A stretch of 64,000 nucleotides of DNA from Pseudomonas delhiensis (lineage in GTDB: Bacteria; Pseudomonadota; Gammaproteobacteria; Pseudomonadales; Pseudomonadaceae): NCBI RefSeq assembly GCF_900187975.1, contig NZ_FZPC01000028.1, forward strand, positions 1 to 64,000. The letters run 5' to 3'. Both the position numbers and the translations under genes were made by a program. This document shows positions 48,114 to 57,272 of the stretch, in pieces (position 1 is the stretch's first letter; the number at the start of each line of letters is the position of its first letter). A model generated the notes under the pieces. It saw nothing but the letters and a program-made list of their open reading frames with translations, was not told where the DNA came from and made no database searches.

Positions 48114-50108
48114 TCAGGGCTCCATACGACGCTGCTGGTGGACCAGGTCGACGATGTCGCCATCCGGGCAGTAGCCGTTGACCGAATCGCGCAGCAGCAT
48201 GCGCACCTGGGCGTAGTCGCCGCGCTCCACCGCCTTCAGCAGCGAGCCCAGCACCGCCTTGAACGCATCCCAGGGCAGCATTTCCTCGTTCGCCTTCATG
48301 ATCATCGGGTGCTCGGTAGTGCCCACGTCGTCACCGATCAGCAGTTCCTCGTAGAGCTTCTCGCCCGGGCGCAGGCCACTGAACTCGATGGCGATGTCGC
48401 CATGGGGCGTGCTCTCCGAACGCACGCTGAGCCCCGACAGGTGGATCATGCGCTGGGCCAGCTCGAGGATCTTCACCGGCTGGCCCATGTCCAGCACGAA
48501 GACATCGCCGCCGCGCCCCATGGAGCCCGCCTGGATCACCAGTTGCGCGGCCTCGGGTATGGTCATGAAGTAGCGGGTGATCGCCGGATGGGTGACGGTC
48601 ACCGGGCCGCCGCGCTTGATCTGTTCGCGGAACAGCGGAATGACCGAGCCGGACGAACCCAGGACGTTGCCGAAGCGCACCATGGTGAAACGGGTCTTGT
48701 TCACATGGTGCACGCCGGCCTTGTCGCCGAAGAGCACCGGCGCCTGCTCCTGGCTGAGCGCCTGCAGGATCATCTCGGCCAGGCGCTTGGTGCCGCCCAT
48801 GACATTGGTCGGACGCACCGCCTTGTCGGTGGAGATCAGCACGAAGTTCTGCACCCCGGCCTGGATCGAGGCCTGGGCCGCCTGCAACGTGCCCAGCACG
48901 TTGTTGAGCACGCCCTCGGAAATGTTGTGCTCGACGATCGGCACGTGCTTGTAGGCGGCCGCATGGTAGACGGTGTTGATCTTCCAGCTGCCCAGCACTT
49001 CCAGCAGGCGCTCGGCGCTACGCACCGAGCCCAGGATGGGCACCAGCTGCACCGGCAGGGACTCGCGGCGGATGCGCCGCTCCAGTTCCTGGTGGATACG
49101 GTAGAGGTTGAACTCGCAGTGCTCGAACAGCACCATCACCGTCGGGCCGCAGGTCAGGATCTGCCGGCACAATTCCGAGCCGATGGAACCGCCCGCCCCG
49201 GTGACCATCACAGCCTGGCCGCGGATGCAGTGTTCCAGCAGCTCCTTGCGCGGCGCCACCGGGTCGCGCCCCAGCAGGTCGGCGATATCCACTTCCTGGA
49301 TGTCGTCCACCCTCACCCGGCCGTTGGCCAGGTCGATGATGCCGGGCACGCTGCGCACGTGCAGCGGATAGGGTTCCAGCAACCCGAGGATCTCGCGGCG
49401 GCGCGCCCGCGAGGCCGAGGGAATCGCCAGGAGGATCTCCTGGGCGCCGGTCTCCTCGATCATCTGCTGGATATGCTTGGGCTTGAATACCCGCAGGCCG
49501 GCGATCACCCGGTTGGCGATCTCGTCGTCGTCGTCGATGAAGGCCACCGGGCGCATCGCCCGCCCCAGGCGCAGGGCGGCCACAAGCTGGTTCCCCGCTG
49601 TACCCGCGCCGTAGACCGCGACCTTGGTCAGGCCATCGTCCTGCTTGAAGAAGGGCATGGCCTGGACCGCGCTGTACCAGTCGCCCATGAAGTACTGGCG
49701 CATGGCCAGGCGCAGGCCGCCGACCATCAGCAGGCTCAGCCACCAGTAGTTGAGCACCAGGGAACGCGGCACCGCCTCGACGACCGAGCGGTTCCAGTAG
49801 ACCACCAGCGAAAGCACCAGGGCCGAGATGGTCACCGCCTTCCAGATGGCGATCAGCGCATCGTTGCCCAGGTAGCGCATGACCGCCCGGTACATGCCGA
49901 AGCGGATGAACAGCGGTATCGCGATCAGGGGCGCGGCGATGAACAGCCAGGCATGCACGCGGAAGGGGTAGGTCAGGTCGTCCGCACCCAGGCGCACCAC
50001 GAAAGAAAGCCACAGGGCCAGCCACACCAGGAACACGTCCGTGACCACCTGCAGCATTCGCTTGTAACGTCGGGGCAACCTCAGCAGGCGCTCTCGCAGC
50101 ATATCCAT
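48114..50108 (-). CDS. wbpM: UDP-sugar 4,6-dehydratase, WbpM/FlaA1-like polysaccharide biosynthesis protein
   Basis: Inner-membrane enzyme making the first 6-deoxy-4-keto sugar (from UDP-GlcNAc) for O-antigen. The product is 664 residues. About four N-terminal membrane helices come first, then a first Rossmann part (GAGTAGNQL near 167) and the catalytic long-SDR domain (VTGAGGSIGSELC near 298). As in WbpM, the usual Tyr of Tyr-x3-Lys is replaced by Met (MGGTK near 436). ATG at 50108 follows GGGAAGG. It is last in a minus-strand LPS unit with the wbpL-like gene. Confidence 0.94.
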   Translation of the reverse strand: MDMLRERLLRLPRRYKRMLQVVTDVFLVWLALWLSFVVRLGADDLTYPFRVHAWLFIAAPLIAIPLFIRFGMYRAVMRYLGNDALIAIWKAVTISALVLSLVVYWNRSVVEAVPRSLVLNYWWLSLLMVGGLRLAMRQYFMGDWYSAVQAMPFFKQDDGLTKVAVYGAGTAGNQLVAALRLGRAMRPVAFIDDDDEIANRVIAGLRVFKPKHIQQMIEETGAQEILLAIPSASRARRREILGLLEPYPLHVRSVPGIIDLANGRVRVDDIQEVDIADLLGRDPVAPRKELLEHCIRGQAVMVTGAGGSIGSELCRQILTCGPTVMVLFEHCEFNLYRIHQELERRIRRESLPVQLVPILGSVRSAERLLEVLGSWKINTVYHAAAYKHVPIVEHNISEGVLNNVLGTLQAAQASIQAGVQNFVLISTDKAVRPTNVMGGTKRLAEMILQALSQEQAPVLFGDKAGVHHVNKTRFTMVRFGNVLGSSGSVIPLFREQIKRGGPVTVTHPAITRYFMTIPEAAQLVIQAGSMGRGGDVFVLDMGQPVKILELAQRMIHLSGLSVRSESTPHGDIAIEFSGLRPGEKLYEELLIGDDVGTTEHPMIMKANEEMLPWDAFKAVLGSLLKAVERGDYAQVRMLLRDSVNGYCPDGDIVDLVHQQRRMEP

Positions 50109-50169
50109 TCGTCCTTCCCAGTCCGGGAGCGCAGTCTCCCGTTACATTGACCACCATTTCCCATGGAGT

Positions 50170-51192
50170 TCACTTCGGTTGGCCGTCTTCAGGCCCACCG
50201 GCACCCAGCACTGCCACGACCAGCACCAATGGAGCATAGGCAAGAATCAGTCCGGCCACGCCGTCGATCCAGCCCAACGCCACGAAAACGGCGATCGGCG
50301 ACAGCCATATCAGATTGATCGCAGCCACCGACAGACTGATGGCGCGATGCTGGCCCAGACGCCGCGAAGCCCGCTGGTAGGCATGGCTGCGGTGCGCTTC
50401 ATGCACCCGCTCGCCACGCAGCAAGCGACGCGCCAGGGTCCAGGTGGCGTCGACCACGAAGGCGCCCAACAGGATCAGCCAAGACCAGAACAGCTGCGGA
50501 GCCTGCCAGGCCGCCTGCAGGGACAACCCTCCCAGGACGATGCCGAGGAAGCCGCTGCCGGCGTCGCCCATGAAGATTCGCGCCGGCGGGTAGTTCCAGG
50601 CCAGGAACCCCGCGGTGGCCGCGGCGAGCAGCAGCGGTAGCCAGGCGGCCGAGCCCACCCCGGCCAGCCAGCAGCAGAGCGCCGCACCGACGCAGACGGT
50701 GATCGCCTCCAGGCTGGCGATGCCGTCGATGCCGTCCATGAAGTTGTAGAGGTTCAGCAGCCACACCAGGTAGAGCAGCGCCAGCAGCGAACCGAACAGG
50801 CCCAGGTCCCAATGGCTGCCGGCGAACGGCAGGGCCGGCACGCCACCCAGCATGTAGAGCAGGAACCCCGCCCCCAGGAAGTGGCCGAGCAGGCGCCAGC
50901 GGGCCGGGACGTGGCGATGGTCGTCGACGAAGCCCACCAGGGCGATCCAGCCGCCCGACAGCAGCAGGGCAAGCATGCCGCGCGTATCGGTCAGGCCCAT
51001 CCCCCAGGACAGCAGCAGCACCAGAAGGAAGCTCAGGACTATCGCCACCCCACCGCCCCTGGGCGTCGGGACACTGTGGGAGCTGCGCTCGTTGGGCACG
51101 TCCATCACGCTGCGCGCGAGGGCGTAGTGGCGAACCCCGGCGGTACCGGCCCAGGCCAGCAGCAGGGCGAGAAACGACAGCAGGACGATCAT
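50170..51192 (-). CDS. wbpL: Undecaprenyl-phosphate glycosyltransferase, WbpL/MraY family
   Basis: Integral membrane sugar-phosphate transferase (340 residues, about ten helices) that starts O-antigen on undecaprenyl phosphate. MraY/WecA-family motifs are present: SSHSVPTPRGGGVAI near 37-51, NLYNFMDGIDGIA (near 143-155), and GDAGSGFLG (near 205). The cytoplasmic loop HEAHRSHAYQR matches the HxxxH(R) region. ATG at 51192 overlaps the epimerase stop (ATGA). WbpL of P. aeruginosa initiates both O-antigen types. Confidence 0.92.
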   Translation of the reverse strand: MIVLLSFLALLLAWAGTAGVRHYALARSVMDVPNERSSHSVPTPRGGGVAIVLSFLLVLLLSWGMGLTDTRGMLALLLSGGWIALVGFVDDHRHVPARWRLLGHFLGAGFLLYMLGGVPALPFAGSHWDLGLFGSLLALLYLVWLLNLYNFMDGIDGIASLEAITVCVGAALCCWLAGVGSAAWLPLLLAAATAGFLAWNYPPARIFMGDAGSGFLGIVLGGLSLQAAWQAPQLFWSWLILLGAFVVDATWTLARRLLRGERVHEAHRSHAYQRASRRLGQHRAISLSVAAINLIWLSPIAVFVALGWIDGVAGLILAYAPLVLVVAVLGAGGPEDGQPK

Positions 51193-52148
51193 CGCCGGGA
51201 CTCCCGGTACCAGCGAGCCGTCGCCGCCAGCGCCTGGTCGACGCCCACCGGCGGGCGCCAGCCCAGCAACTCGCGGGTCTTGCCGATATCCACCTGCAAC
51301 GAACCCAGCACGCGCTGCGCCTGGGCTCCCCGTCCGAACAACGCGGCCAGCCCCTGCAGCAAGGCGACCGGCACCGGCAGCAGCCGCGAACGTACGCCCA
51401 GCGCCGCGGCCAGGCGGCGGCACAGCTCGGCGCTGGAAAGGTCCTGGTCGTCGCTGACCAGGAAGACCTGGTTGGCGGCACGCTCGTGCCCCAGGCAGAC
51501 CCGCAGCAGGTCGACCAGGTTGTCCCTGGCCACCAGGCTCCGCCGGTTGCGCACCCGCGCGAACGGCAAGGGCAATTGCCGCTGCACCGCACGCATCAGG
51601 CTGGCGAAGTTGGCCCCCACACCCGGGCCATAGATCAGCGGCGGGCGGATGACCACCCATTCCATTGCACAGTCTTCGGCCAGGCGCGACAGCGCCCGCT
51701 CCGCTTCCAGCTTCGACTGGCCGTAGGGGTCGGCCGGCGCCGGCGCGTCCTCGGCACGGAACGGCCGGCCGGGCGGCGTCGATTCGCCATTGACCTTGAC
51801 CGAGCTGATGAAGATGAAGCGCCGCACCCCTGCCGCGGCGGCCTGGCGTGCCAGGTTGAGGGTGCCCTCGACGTTGACCGCGCGGAACTCGGCCAGGGGA
51901 TCGTCCGCGGTTTCGCACATGACATGCACCCGGGCCGCGGCATGGACCACGACGTCCACGCCGGCCAGTGCACCGCTCCAGTCCTGGGTGGCGCTCAGGC
52001 CATCGATGGAGTGGACCTCCACGCCGGGGAACTCGCCGGGCAGGCGGGAACGCACCGCCACCGCCAGGCGCAACTCCGGTATCGCGGCAAAGGCTTCGAG
52101 AACGCCACGCCCGACAAAACCGGTGGCACCGGTCAGAAGTACTTTCAA
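51189..52148 (-). CDS. NAD-dependent epimerase/dehydratase for UDP-sugar
   Basis: Extended-SDR sugar-nucleotide enzyme, 319 residues. GATGFVGRG at 7-15 binds NAD, and YGQSK near 140 is the Tyr-x3-Lys pair. It resembles WbpK/WbpV/Gne-type epimerases or reductases that supply 6-deoxy-HexNAc precursors such as FucNAc or QuiNAc. No ATG fits; the best start is a TTG at 52148 five bases after AGGAG, giving MKVLLTGATG. Coupled to the wbpL-like gene by a 4-bp overlap. The exact sugar is not determinable. Confidence 0.85.
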   Translation of the reverse strand: MKVLLTGATGFVGRGVLEAFAAIPELRLAVAVRSRLPGEFPGVEVHSIDGLSATQDWSGALAGVDVVVHAAARVHVMCETADDPLAEFRAVNVEGTLNLARQAAAAGVRRFIFISSVKVNGESTPPGRPFRAEDAPAPADPYGQSKLEAERALSRLAEDCAMEWVVIRPPLIYGPGVGANFASLMRAVQRQLPLPFARVRNRRSLVARDNLVDLLRVCLGHERAANQVFLVSDDQDLSSAELCRRLAAALGVRSRLLPVPVALLQGLAALFGRGAQAQRVLGSLQVDIGKTRELLGWRPPVGVDQALAATARWYRESRR

Positions 52149-52205
52149 CACCACTCCTAGAGATTCAAGGCGCCGGGGCACCGTCCATGATTTCGGGCAC
52201 TGGCA

Positions 52206-53360
52206 TCACTGCTGGGGAGCAGCGATCGGCCTGAGCGTATTCCACCCGTGGCAGCCCGGGCATTGCCAGTGCAACTCGCGCCCGGCGAAACCGCAATTGC
52301 CGCAGCGATAGTGCGGCATCGATCGATACAGGCCGAGGATGATCGGCTGCATGTGGGTGAACAGCTCCTGGTCCGCCCTTCCGCCGCCCAGCGTACCGAG
52401 CATGTCCAGCAACCCTCGCCAGGAAGGCTGCTGCTGGACCTTGGCCAGCAACCGGCCGCGCCAGCCCTGCCCGTCCGCGTCGAGCTGGGCCAGGATCGCC
52501 AGCAGCGCCGGCGACGCATCCGGCGCCTCGGCCAGACGGCGCAGGCAGGCGAGGATCGCCGGCTCGGCGCAACACTCGCGGCGCCGCAGCATGGGCAACA
52601 GCTCGCCGAGAAAACCGGCATCGGCCGCGCAGAGCTCGGTGATGGAAGCGTCGGCAGCCTGGAAGTTGCGCTGCCACAGCTCGCAATCCAGGCGCATCAG
52701 CAAGGCGCGCACGCACTGGGGATCGACCCGCCGGGCCTCCTTGAGCAGCTCGCGGGCGCTGTCGCGGTCACCCCCACGGATGCGCTCCTGGGCCTGCTCG
52801 CAATAATAGTTGGCCAGCACCGTCTTCAACTGGGGCCGCCGCCCCACCAGGCGCGCTGCAAGCTCCACTGCACGCGCCCAGTCCTTCTCGCGTTCGGCGA
52901 TGCGACGCAGTTCGTCCAGCGCCTCCAGCGAGGCGGCCTGGCCGTCGCGCCGCATCAGCTCGTCCAGCAACTGCTCGGCGCTGCCAAGCAACCCGCCGGC
53001 GATGTAGTCACGGGCGAGTTCGAGGCTGATCTGCGCGGACAGCTCGGTGTTGGCGGACGCCTTGCCCAGCAATTCCTGGTGGATCTGGATCGCCTTCTCG
53101 ATATCCCCACGGCGGCGGAACAGGTTGCCGACATGAACGTGGCTTTCGAGCGTCTCCTCGTTCAGCGAAAGCCCCTGGGAAAGGCGCTCCAGCGCGTCGT
53201 CGGAATGCCGGTCGAGCAGGTTGTGCATGTTGCGCACCCGTTCGCGCAACGCCTCGTCAGCAGAAGCCGGCCGAGACCCAGGGCGCAACGAGCGGCGCCC
53301 CAGCCACCAACCGACGGCCAGGGCCAGGACGAACAGCAGCATCGCTACAACGCTGGACAT
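52206..53360 (-). CDS. lapB: Lipopolysaccharide assembly protein LapB
   Basis: Inner-membrane adaptor that tunes LPS synthesis by promoting FtsH-dependent breakdown of LpxC. The product is 384 residues. One N-terminal helix (about 3-20) precedes about nine TPR-like repeats (about 60-340) and a rubredoxin-like zinc site of Cys353-x2-Cys356 ... Cys367-x2-Cys370. All four cysteines are present. Follows lapA by 6 bp. Confidence 0.94.
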   Translation of the reverse strand: MSSVVAMLLFVLALAVGWWLGRRSLRPGSRPASADEALRERVRNMHNLLDRHSDDALERLSQGLSLNEETLESHVHVGNLFRRRGDIEKAIQIHQELLGKASANTELSAQISLELARDYIAGGLLGSAEQLLDELMRRDGQAASLEALDELRRIAEREKDWARAVELAARLVGRRPQLKTVLANYYCEQAQERIRGGDRDSARELLKEARRVDPQCVRALLMRLDCELWQRNFQAADASITELCAADAGFLGELLPMLRRRECCAEPAILACLRRLAEAPDASPALLAILAQLDADGQGWRGRLLAKVQQQPSWRGLLDMLGTLGGGRADQELFTHMQPIILGLYRSMPHYRCGNCGFAGRELHWQCPGCHGWNTLRPIAAPQQ

Positions 53361-53366
53361 CCCGGA

Positions 53367-53669
53367 TCACTGGGTCTTCAGCGACTGGTCGCGCAGGGCC
53401 TGGTTTTCCTTGCGGAAGCGCGATACCTCGGAACGCAGCCCCGAGAGATGCAGGCGCGTGCGCGCCCGGAACGGAATGCTCAGCAGCAGGCCGATGACGC
53501 CACCCAGGACGAAGGACAGGGTGATGAAGACCACCAGCGGCCACTCAGGCGTCTGCCAGCCGAGGAAGGCCAGCTGGACCTTCTGCAGGTTCTCCAGGAC
53601 GAAGACGACGATCACTGCGCATAGCAGGATGGCAGCCAGGAAGGCCAGAAAGCGTTTGAGCCGAAGCAT
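53367..53669 (-). CDS. lapA: LapA family membrane protein
   Basis: Small inner-membrane protein of 100 residues with two hydrophobic helices (about 7-28 and 43-65) and a C-terminal coiled segment (LRSEVSRFRKENQALRDQ). Conserved partner gene of lapB. ATG at 53669 follows GAGGATT. Lies between ihfB and lapB in the conserved rpsA-ihfB-lapA-lapB order. Confidence 0.92.
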   Translation of the reverse strand: MLRLKRFLAFLAAILLCAVIVVFVLENLQKVQLAFLGWQTPEWPLVVFITLSFVLGGVIGLLLSIPFRARTRLHLSGLRSEVSRFRKENQALRDQSLKTQ

Positions 53670-53697
53670 GAAAAATCCTCGATCGTTCTCTAGCCGG

Positions 53698-53982
53698 CTA
53701 CACGGGCTCGTTCACCCGATCGCGCAATTCCTTGCCCGGCTTGAAGTGCGGAACGAATTTACCATCCAGGCGCACCGATTCGCCGGTCTTCGGATTCCGG
53801 CCGACGCGCGGTGCACGGTAATGCAGAGAGAAACTGCCGAACCCACGGATCTCGATGCGATCGCCGGTCGCCAGAGCCTGGGACATCTGCTCAAGCATGG
53901 TCTTGATCGCCAGCTCCACGTCCTTTGCGGAAAGCTGCCCCTGATGGGTGACGATTCTCTCGATCAACTCCGACTTGGTCAT
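53698..53982 (-). CDS. ihfB: Integration host factor subunit beta
   Basis: DNA-bending HU-family subunit, partner of IhfA, 94 residues. [10 protein letters not shown] at the start and the DNA-intercalating arm region [14 protein letters not shown] are typical. ATG at 53982 with a GGGAAAA site. Expressed with or just after rpsA, from which it is separated by 135 bp and a terminator. Confidence 0.96.
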   Translation of the reverse strand: MTKSELIERIVTHQGQLSAKDVELAIKTMLEQMSQALATGDRIEIRGFGSFSLHYRAPRVGRNPKTGESVRLDGKFVPHFKPGKELRDRVNEPV

Positions 53983-54072
53983 GGTTTTCCCTTCTTTTTC
54001 AAGCGGCTAGATCAGCTCTAGGTTCTTTTAGCACGCAGCTCAAGCTTTGAACAGCCTAAAGGAGGGAAAACG

Positions 54073-54101
54073 AAAAAGGGCGACCGAAGTCGCCCTTTTT
54101 C
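54073..54101 (-). terminator. Terminator between rpsA and ihfB
   Basis: AAAAAGGGCGAC and GTCGCCCTTTTT arms with a 4-base loop, immediately after rpsA. It should partly uncouple ihfB from rpsA. Confidence 0.9.
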
Positions 54102-54117
54102 TTGGAAGAATCAGGAC

Positions 54118-55800
54118 TTAGCCCTGGTTCTCCATTTGCGCACGAATCAGATCACCAATGGTGGTCGGACCGGTGCTTTCTACTTCCTGCTTGCTACGCA
54201 GCTCTTTCATCGCATCCTTCTCGTCATCGACGTCCTTGGACTTGATGGAGAGGCTGATGACGCGGCTCTTGCGGTCGATGCTGATGATCTTGGCTTCGAC
54301 TTCTTCGCCTTCCTTCAGCACGTTGCGGGCGTCTTCGACGCGGTCGCGGCTGATTTCGGAAGCCTTCAGAACGCCTTCGATCTCGTCGCCCAGGCTGATG
54401 ACGGCGCCTTTGGCGTCAACTTCCTTGACGATGCCGCGAACGATGCTGCCCTTCTCGTGCTGGCCGGCGTAGCTGGAGAACGGATCGTCTTCCAGTTGCT
54501 TGATGCCCAGGGAGATGCGCTCGCGCTCCGGATCGACGGAGAGGATGACGGTTTCCAGCTCGTCGCCCTTCTTGAAGCGACGCACGGCTTCTTCACCGGC
54601 TTCGTTCCAGGAGATGTCGGACAGGTGAACCAGGCCGTCGATGCCGCCTTCCAGGCCGATGAAGATACCGAAGTCGGTGATCGACTTGATGGTGCCGGAG
54701 ATCTTGTCGCCCTTGTTGAAGCGACCGGAGAAATCTTCCCACGGGTTGGACTTGCACTGCTTGATGCCCAGGGAGATACGACGACGCTCTTCGTCGATGT
54801 CCAGAACCTGAACTTCCACTTCGTCGCCAACCTGAACGACTTTCGACGGGTGGATGTTCTTGTTGGTCCAGTCCATTTCGGAGACGTGTACCAGGCCTTC
54901 CACGCCCTCTTCCAGCTCGGCGAAGCAGCCGTAGTCGGTGAGGTTGGTGACGCGGGCCATGACGCGGGTGCCTTCCGGGTAACGAGCCTTGATGGCAACC
55001 CACGGGTCTTCGCCCAGTTGCTTCAGGCCCAGGGATACGCGGTTGCGCTCGCGGTCGAACTTCAGAACCTTGACATCGATCTCGTCGCCGACGTTGACGA
55101 TTTCCGACGGGTGCTTGATGCGCTTCCAGGCCATGTCGGTGATGTGCAGCAGGCCGTCTACGCCGCCCAGGTCCACGAATGCGCCGTAGTCGGTGAGGTT
55201 CTTGACGATACCCTTGACTTGCTGGCCTTCCTGCAGGGATTCCAGCAGGGCTTCGCGCTCGGCGCTGTTCTCGGCTTCCAGGACGCTACGACGGGAAACG
55301 ACAACGTTGTTGCGCTTCTGGTCCAGCTTGATGACCTTGAACTCGAGCTCTTTGCCTTCCAGGTGAGTGGTGTCACGCACCGGACGGACATCGACCAGGG
55401 AACCCGGCAGGAACGCGCGGATGCCGCTGACGTCGACGGTGAAGCCGCCCTTGACCTTGCCGTTGATTACGCCCTTGACCACTTCATCAGCGTTGAAGGC
55501 AGCTTCCAGAACCAGCCAGGATTCGGCACGCTTGGCTTTCTCGCGGGACAGCTTGGTTTCACCGAAGCCATCTTCAACCGCGTCCAGCGCAACGTGGACT
55601 TCGTCACCCACCTTGATGGTCAGCTCGCCCTGTTCGTTGTAGAACTGCTCGACCGGGATGACGCCCTCGGACTTCAGGCCGGCATGCACGGTGACCCAGT
55701 CACCGTCGATGTCGACCACGATGCCGGTGATGATGGCACCCGGCTGCATGTCGAGGGATTTCAGACTTTCTTCAAAGAGTTCTGCGAAGCTTTCGCTCAT
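54118..55800 (-). CDS. rpsA: 30S ribosomal protein S1
   Basis: Large RNA-binding ribosomal protein that recruits mRNA to the 30S subunit. The product is 560 residues with six S1 (OB-fold) repeats visible by recurring [10 protein letters not shown] / [10 protein letters not shown] / [10 protein letters not shown] blocks. The ATG at 55800 gives [13 protein letters not shown], the expected start; the frame stays open 15 codons further but lacks a better site. Its codon choice is noticeably restricted compared with neighbours, as expected for a highly expressed gene. Normally cmk precedes rpsA; here a sulfotransferase gene does. Confidence 0.98.
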   Translation of the reverse strand: MSESFAELFEESLKSLDMQPGAIITGIVVDIDGDWVTVHAGLKSEGVIPVEQFYNEQGELTIKVGDEVHVALDAVEDGFGETKLSREKAKRAESWLVLEAAFNADEVVKGVINGKVKGGFTVDVSGIRAFLPGSLVDVRPVRDTTHLEGKELEFKVIKLDQKRNNVVVSRRSVLEAENSAEREALLESLQEGQQVKGIVKNLTDYGAFVDLGGVDGLLHITDMAWKRIKHPSEIVNVGDEIDVKVLKFDRERNRVSLGLKQLGEDPWVAIKARYPEGTRVMARVTNLTDYGCFAELEEGVEGLVHVSEMDWTNKNIHPSKVVQVGDEVEVQVLDIDEERRRISLGIKQCKSNPWEDFSGRFNKGDKISGTIKSITDFGIFIGLEGGIDGLVHLSDISWNEAGEEAVRRFKKGDELETVILSVDPERERISLGIKQLEDDPFSSYAGQHEKGSIVRGIVKEVDAKGAVISLGDEIEGVLKASEISRDRVEDARNVLKEGEEVEAKIISIDRKSRVISLSIKSKDVDDEKDAMKELRSKQEVESTGPTTIGDLIRAQMENQG

Positions 55801-56004
55801 GTTTATACCTGTAGTCAAAGGCCTGTAGGCCCGGCTCCGCGCCACCAGCGAACGCGGTCAAGTGATGAAAAAGAAGCCAGCAGGATCGAGACTGGTATCC
55901 TGCCGGCCCCTGGCCGCGCCCGGCCGAAGCCGGGCACTCCACATTCAGTTTTTACGGGTTGCTCCGCCAGATAGGGACGAAAGCCTCCCAATACAAGGTC
56001 TGGA

Positions 56005-56033
56005 ATGGTAGCAATCACTGTCGATAGCGTCAA
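56005..56033 (-). promoter_or_regulatory. Sigma-70 promoter of rpsA
   Basis: On the minus strand, -35 TTGACG (56033-56028), 17-bp spacer, -10 TACCAT (56010-56005), leaving a leader of about 200 nt before rpsA. The -35 includes the TGA stop of the upstream sulfotransferase gene. Confidence 0.8.
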
Positions 56034-57271
56034 ATAGGCTTGGTGCCTATTCTCCCCACCCATTCGGCGCAACGCCGCAGGGGCTCCGTCGCTCGCCAGG
56101 ACCTGCTGGACAGGATCGACTCGAGGCGCTCAAGAGTTGCAGAGAGTTCTGCACGCAAGCCAGACTGCGTGGCCTCCGAGGAGGCAAGCGCTCCACGCAG
56201 GCCCTTCATCGACACCAGAAGAGCATCGCGCTCCCGCTCCACTGCCTGGAGCCGGACCAGATACGCTTGCTCCTGTGCCTCGAACCAGGCCGCCGCCTGC
56301 CGATGTGCAGTCTCACCCGCCTGGACGGTGGATTCCAGGCGAGATATCCAACCGACCAGTTCTGCCTCTCGGGCAACCAAACGCTTATGGTCACTGAGGT
56401 ACCACTGGGCGGTCCTCCAGGACTCCTGGTCCATTTGTCCGAAATGTCGCAGCAATGGCCATACGTCGGCAAATTGGCGCTCCATGGCCTCGATCCGACG
56501 AGCGCAGACCTGTTCTGCATCCCTGGCCAGCCCGCATAGCAGGTCATGGAGTTCAACCAGGGCCGGAAAGGCATCTGCATGCTCTTGCAGAAGCGATGCG
56601 TCGAAGCACGTATGCCGCAGGGAACGGTCCAGGATGCCCACGGAGAAACACTGGAACGACGCCTCCGAGAATGGCAGGCCCAGACGATCTGCAATCCGCA
56701 GCAGGGATTCACGCGGCTGCGCCATGAACAGGTCGTAGTCGACTACGACCATGCGCCTGGTAACCGCGAATCGCAAGGCCCTATACATGTGCTCGTACCA
56801 CAGCATCAGGCTCTTCGCCGTGGAAAAACCGTCGCGCGCCTGTAACGAGGCGGCCACGCTCAACGGATGGCGGACGGGGACCACCAGTGCAACATTCACC
56901 CTTCTGGCATCCAGCAGCGGCATCCAGAAATCCATAAGACGCGGCAGGCGCGGATCCTTGATGCCAAACAGGTCATGGCAAGCCAGGCGTTGATCCAGCA
57001 ACAGCCCCATTCGCCGCTGCAGAACCTTGCCAGCCTCGCTACCCAGGAGGCCGGCGCCATCGACACCAACACAGGAAGACGAAGAGCCTTGCGCCGCGAA
57101 TACCTGTTCGTTCAGTTCGACAATCGCGCTGTCCTCCCAAAACCCCCTGGGATTGTCCGGCCTCGGCGCGATGAGGTGCTCCCCGAAGTCCACCCCCAGG
57201 CACTCCAGCGCCGCGGACAACAGGCTGGTACCGGAACGATGCATGCCAAGTGTCATGACTACCGTTTTCAA
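56030..57271 (-). CDS. Sulfotransferase-family protein with C-terminal coiled coil
   Basis: Predicted PAPS-dependent sulfotransferase, 413 residues. The 5'-phosphosulfate loop is GMHRSGTSLL (9-18), the 3'-phosphate loop is VRHPLSVAASL (near 133-143), and KDPR (105-108) is typical of bacterial Sulfotransfer_3-like proteins. Residues about 280-390 look coiled-coil, ending with SWRATEPLR, a motif seen at the ends of many surface-polysaccharide glycosyltransferases. The start is a TTG at 57271, one base after the upstream stop, with AGGTAGGAA ahead; the intervening ATG runs straight into TGA. Last gene of the LPS operon, just before rpsA. The acceptor is unknown, probably an O-chain sugar. Confidence 0.8.
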   Translation of the reverse strand: MKTVVMTLGMHRSGTSLLSAALECLGVDFGEHLIAPRPDNPRGFWEDSAIVELNEQVFAAQGSSSSCVGVDGAGLLGSEAGKVLQRRMGLLLDQRLACHDLFGIKDPRLPRLMDFWMPLLDARRVNVALVVPVRHPLSVAASLQARDGFSTAKSLMLWYEHMYRALRFAVTRRMVVVDYDLFMAQPRESLLRIADRLGLPFSEASFQCFSVGILDRSLRHTCFDASLLQEHADAFPALVELHDLLCGLARDAEQVCARRIEAMERQFADVWPLLRHFGQMDQESWRTAQWYLSDHKRLVAREAELVGWISRLESTVQAGETAHRQAAAWFEAQEQAYLVRLQAVERERDALLVSMKGLRGALASSEATQSGLRAELSATLERLESILSSRSWRATEPLRRCAEWVGRIGTKPI

Positions 57272-57272
57272 T

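Noticed and set aside
55801-56029. cmk gene expected before rpsA
   Set aside because: The 229-bp gap carries only the rpsA promoter and leader; no cytidylate kinase motif. cmk may lie outside the window.
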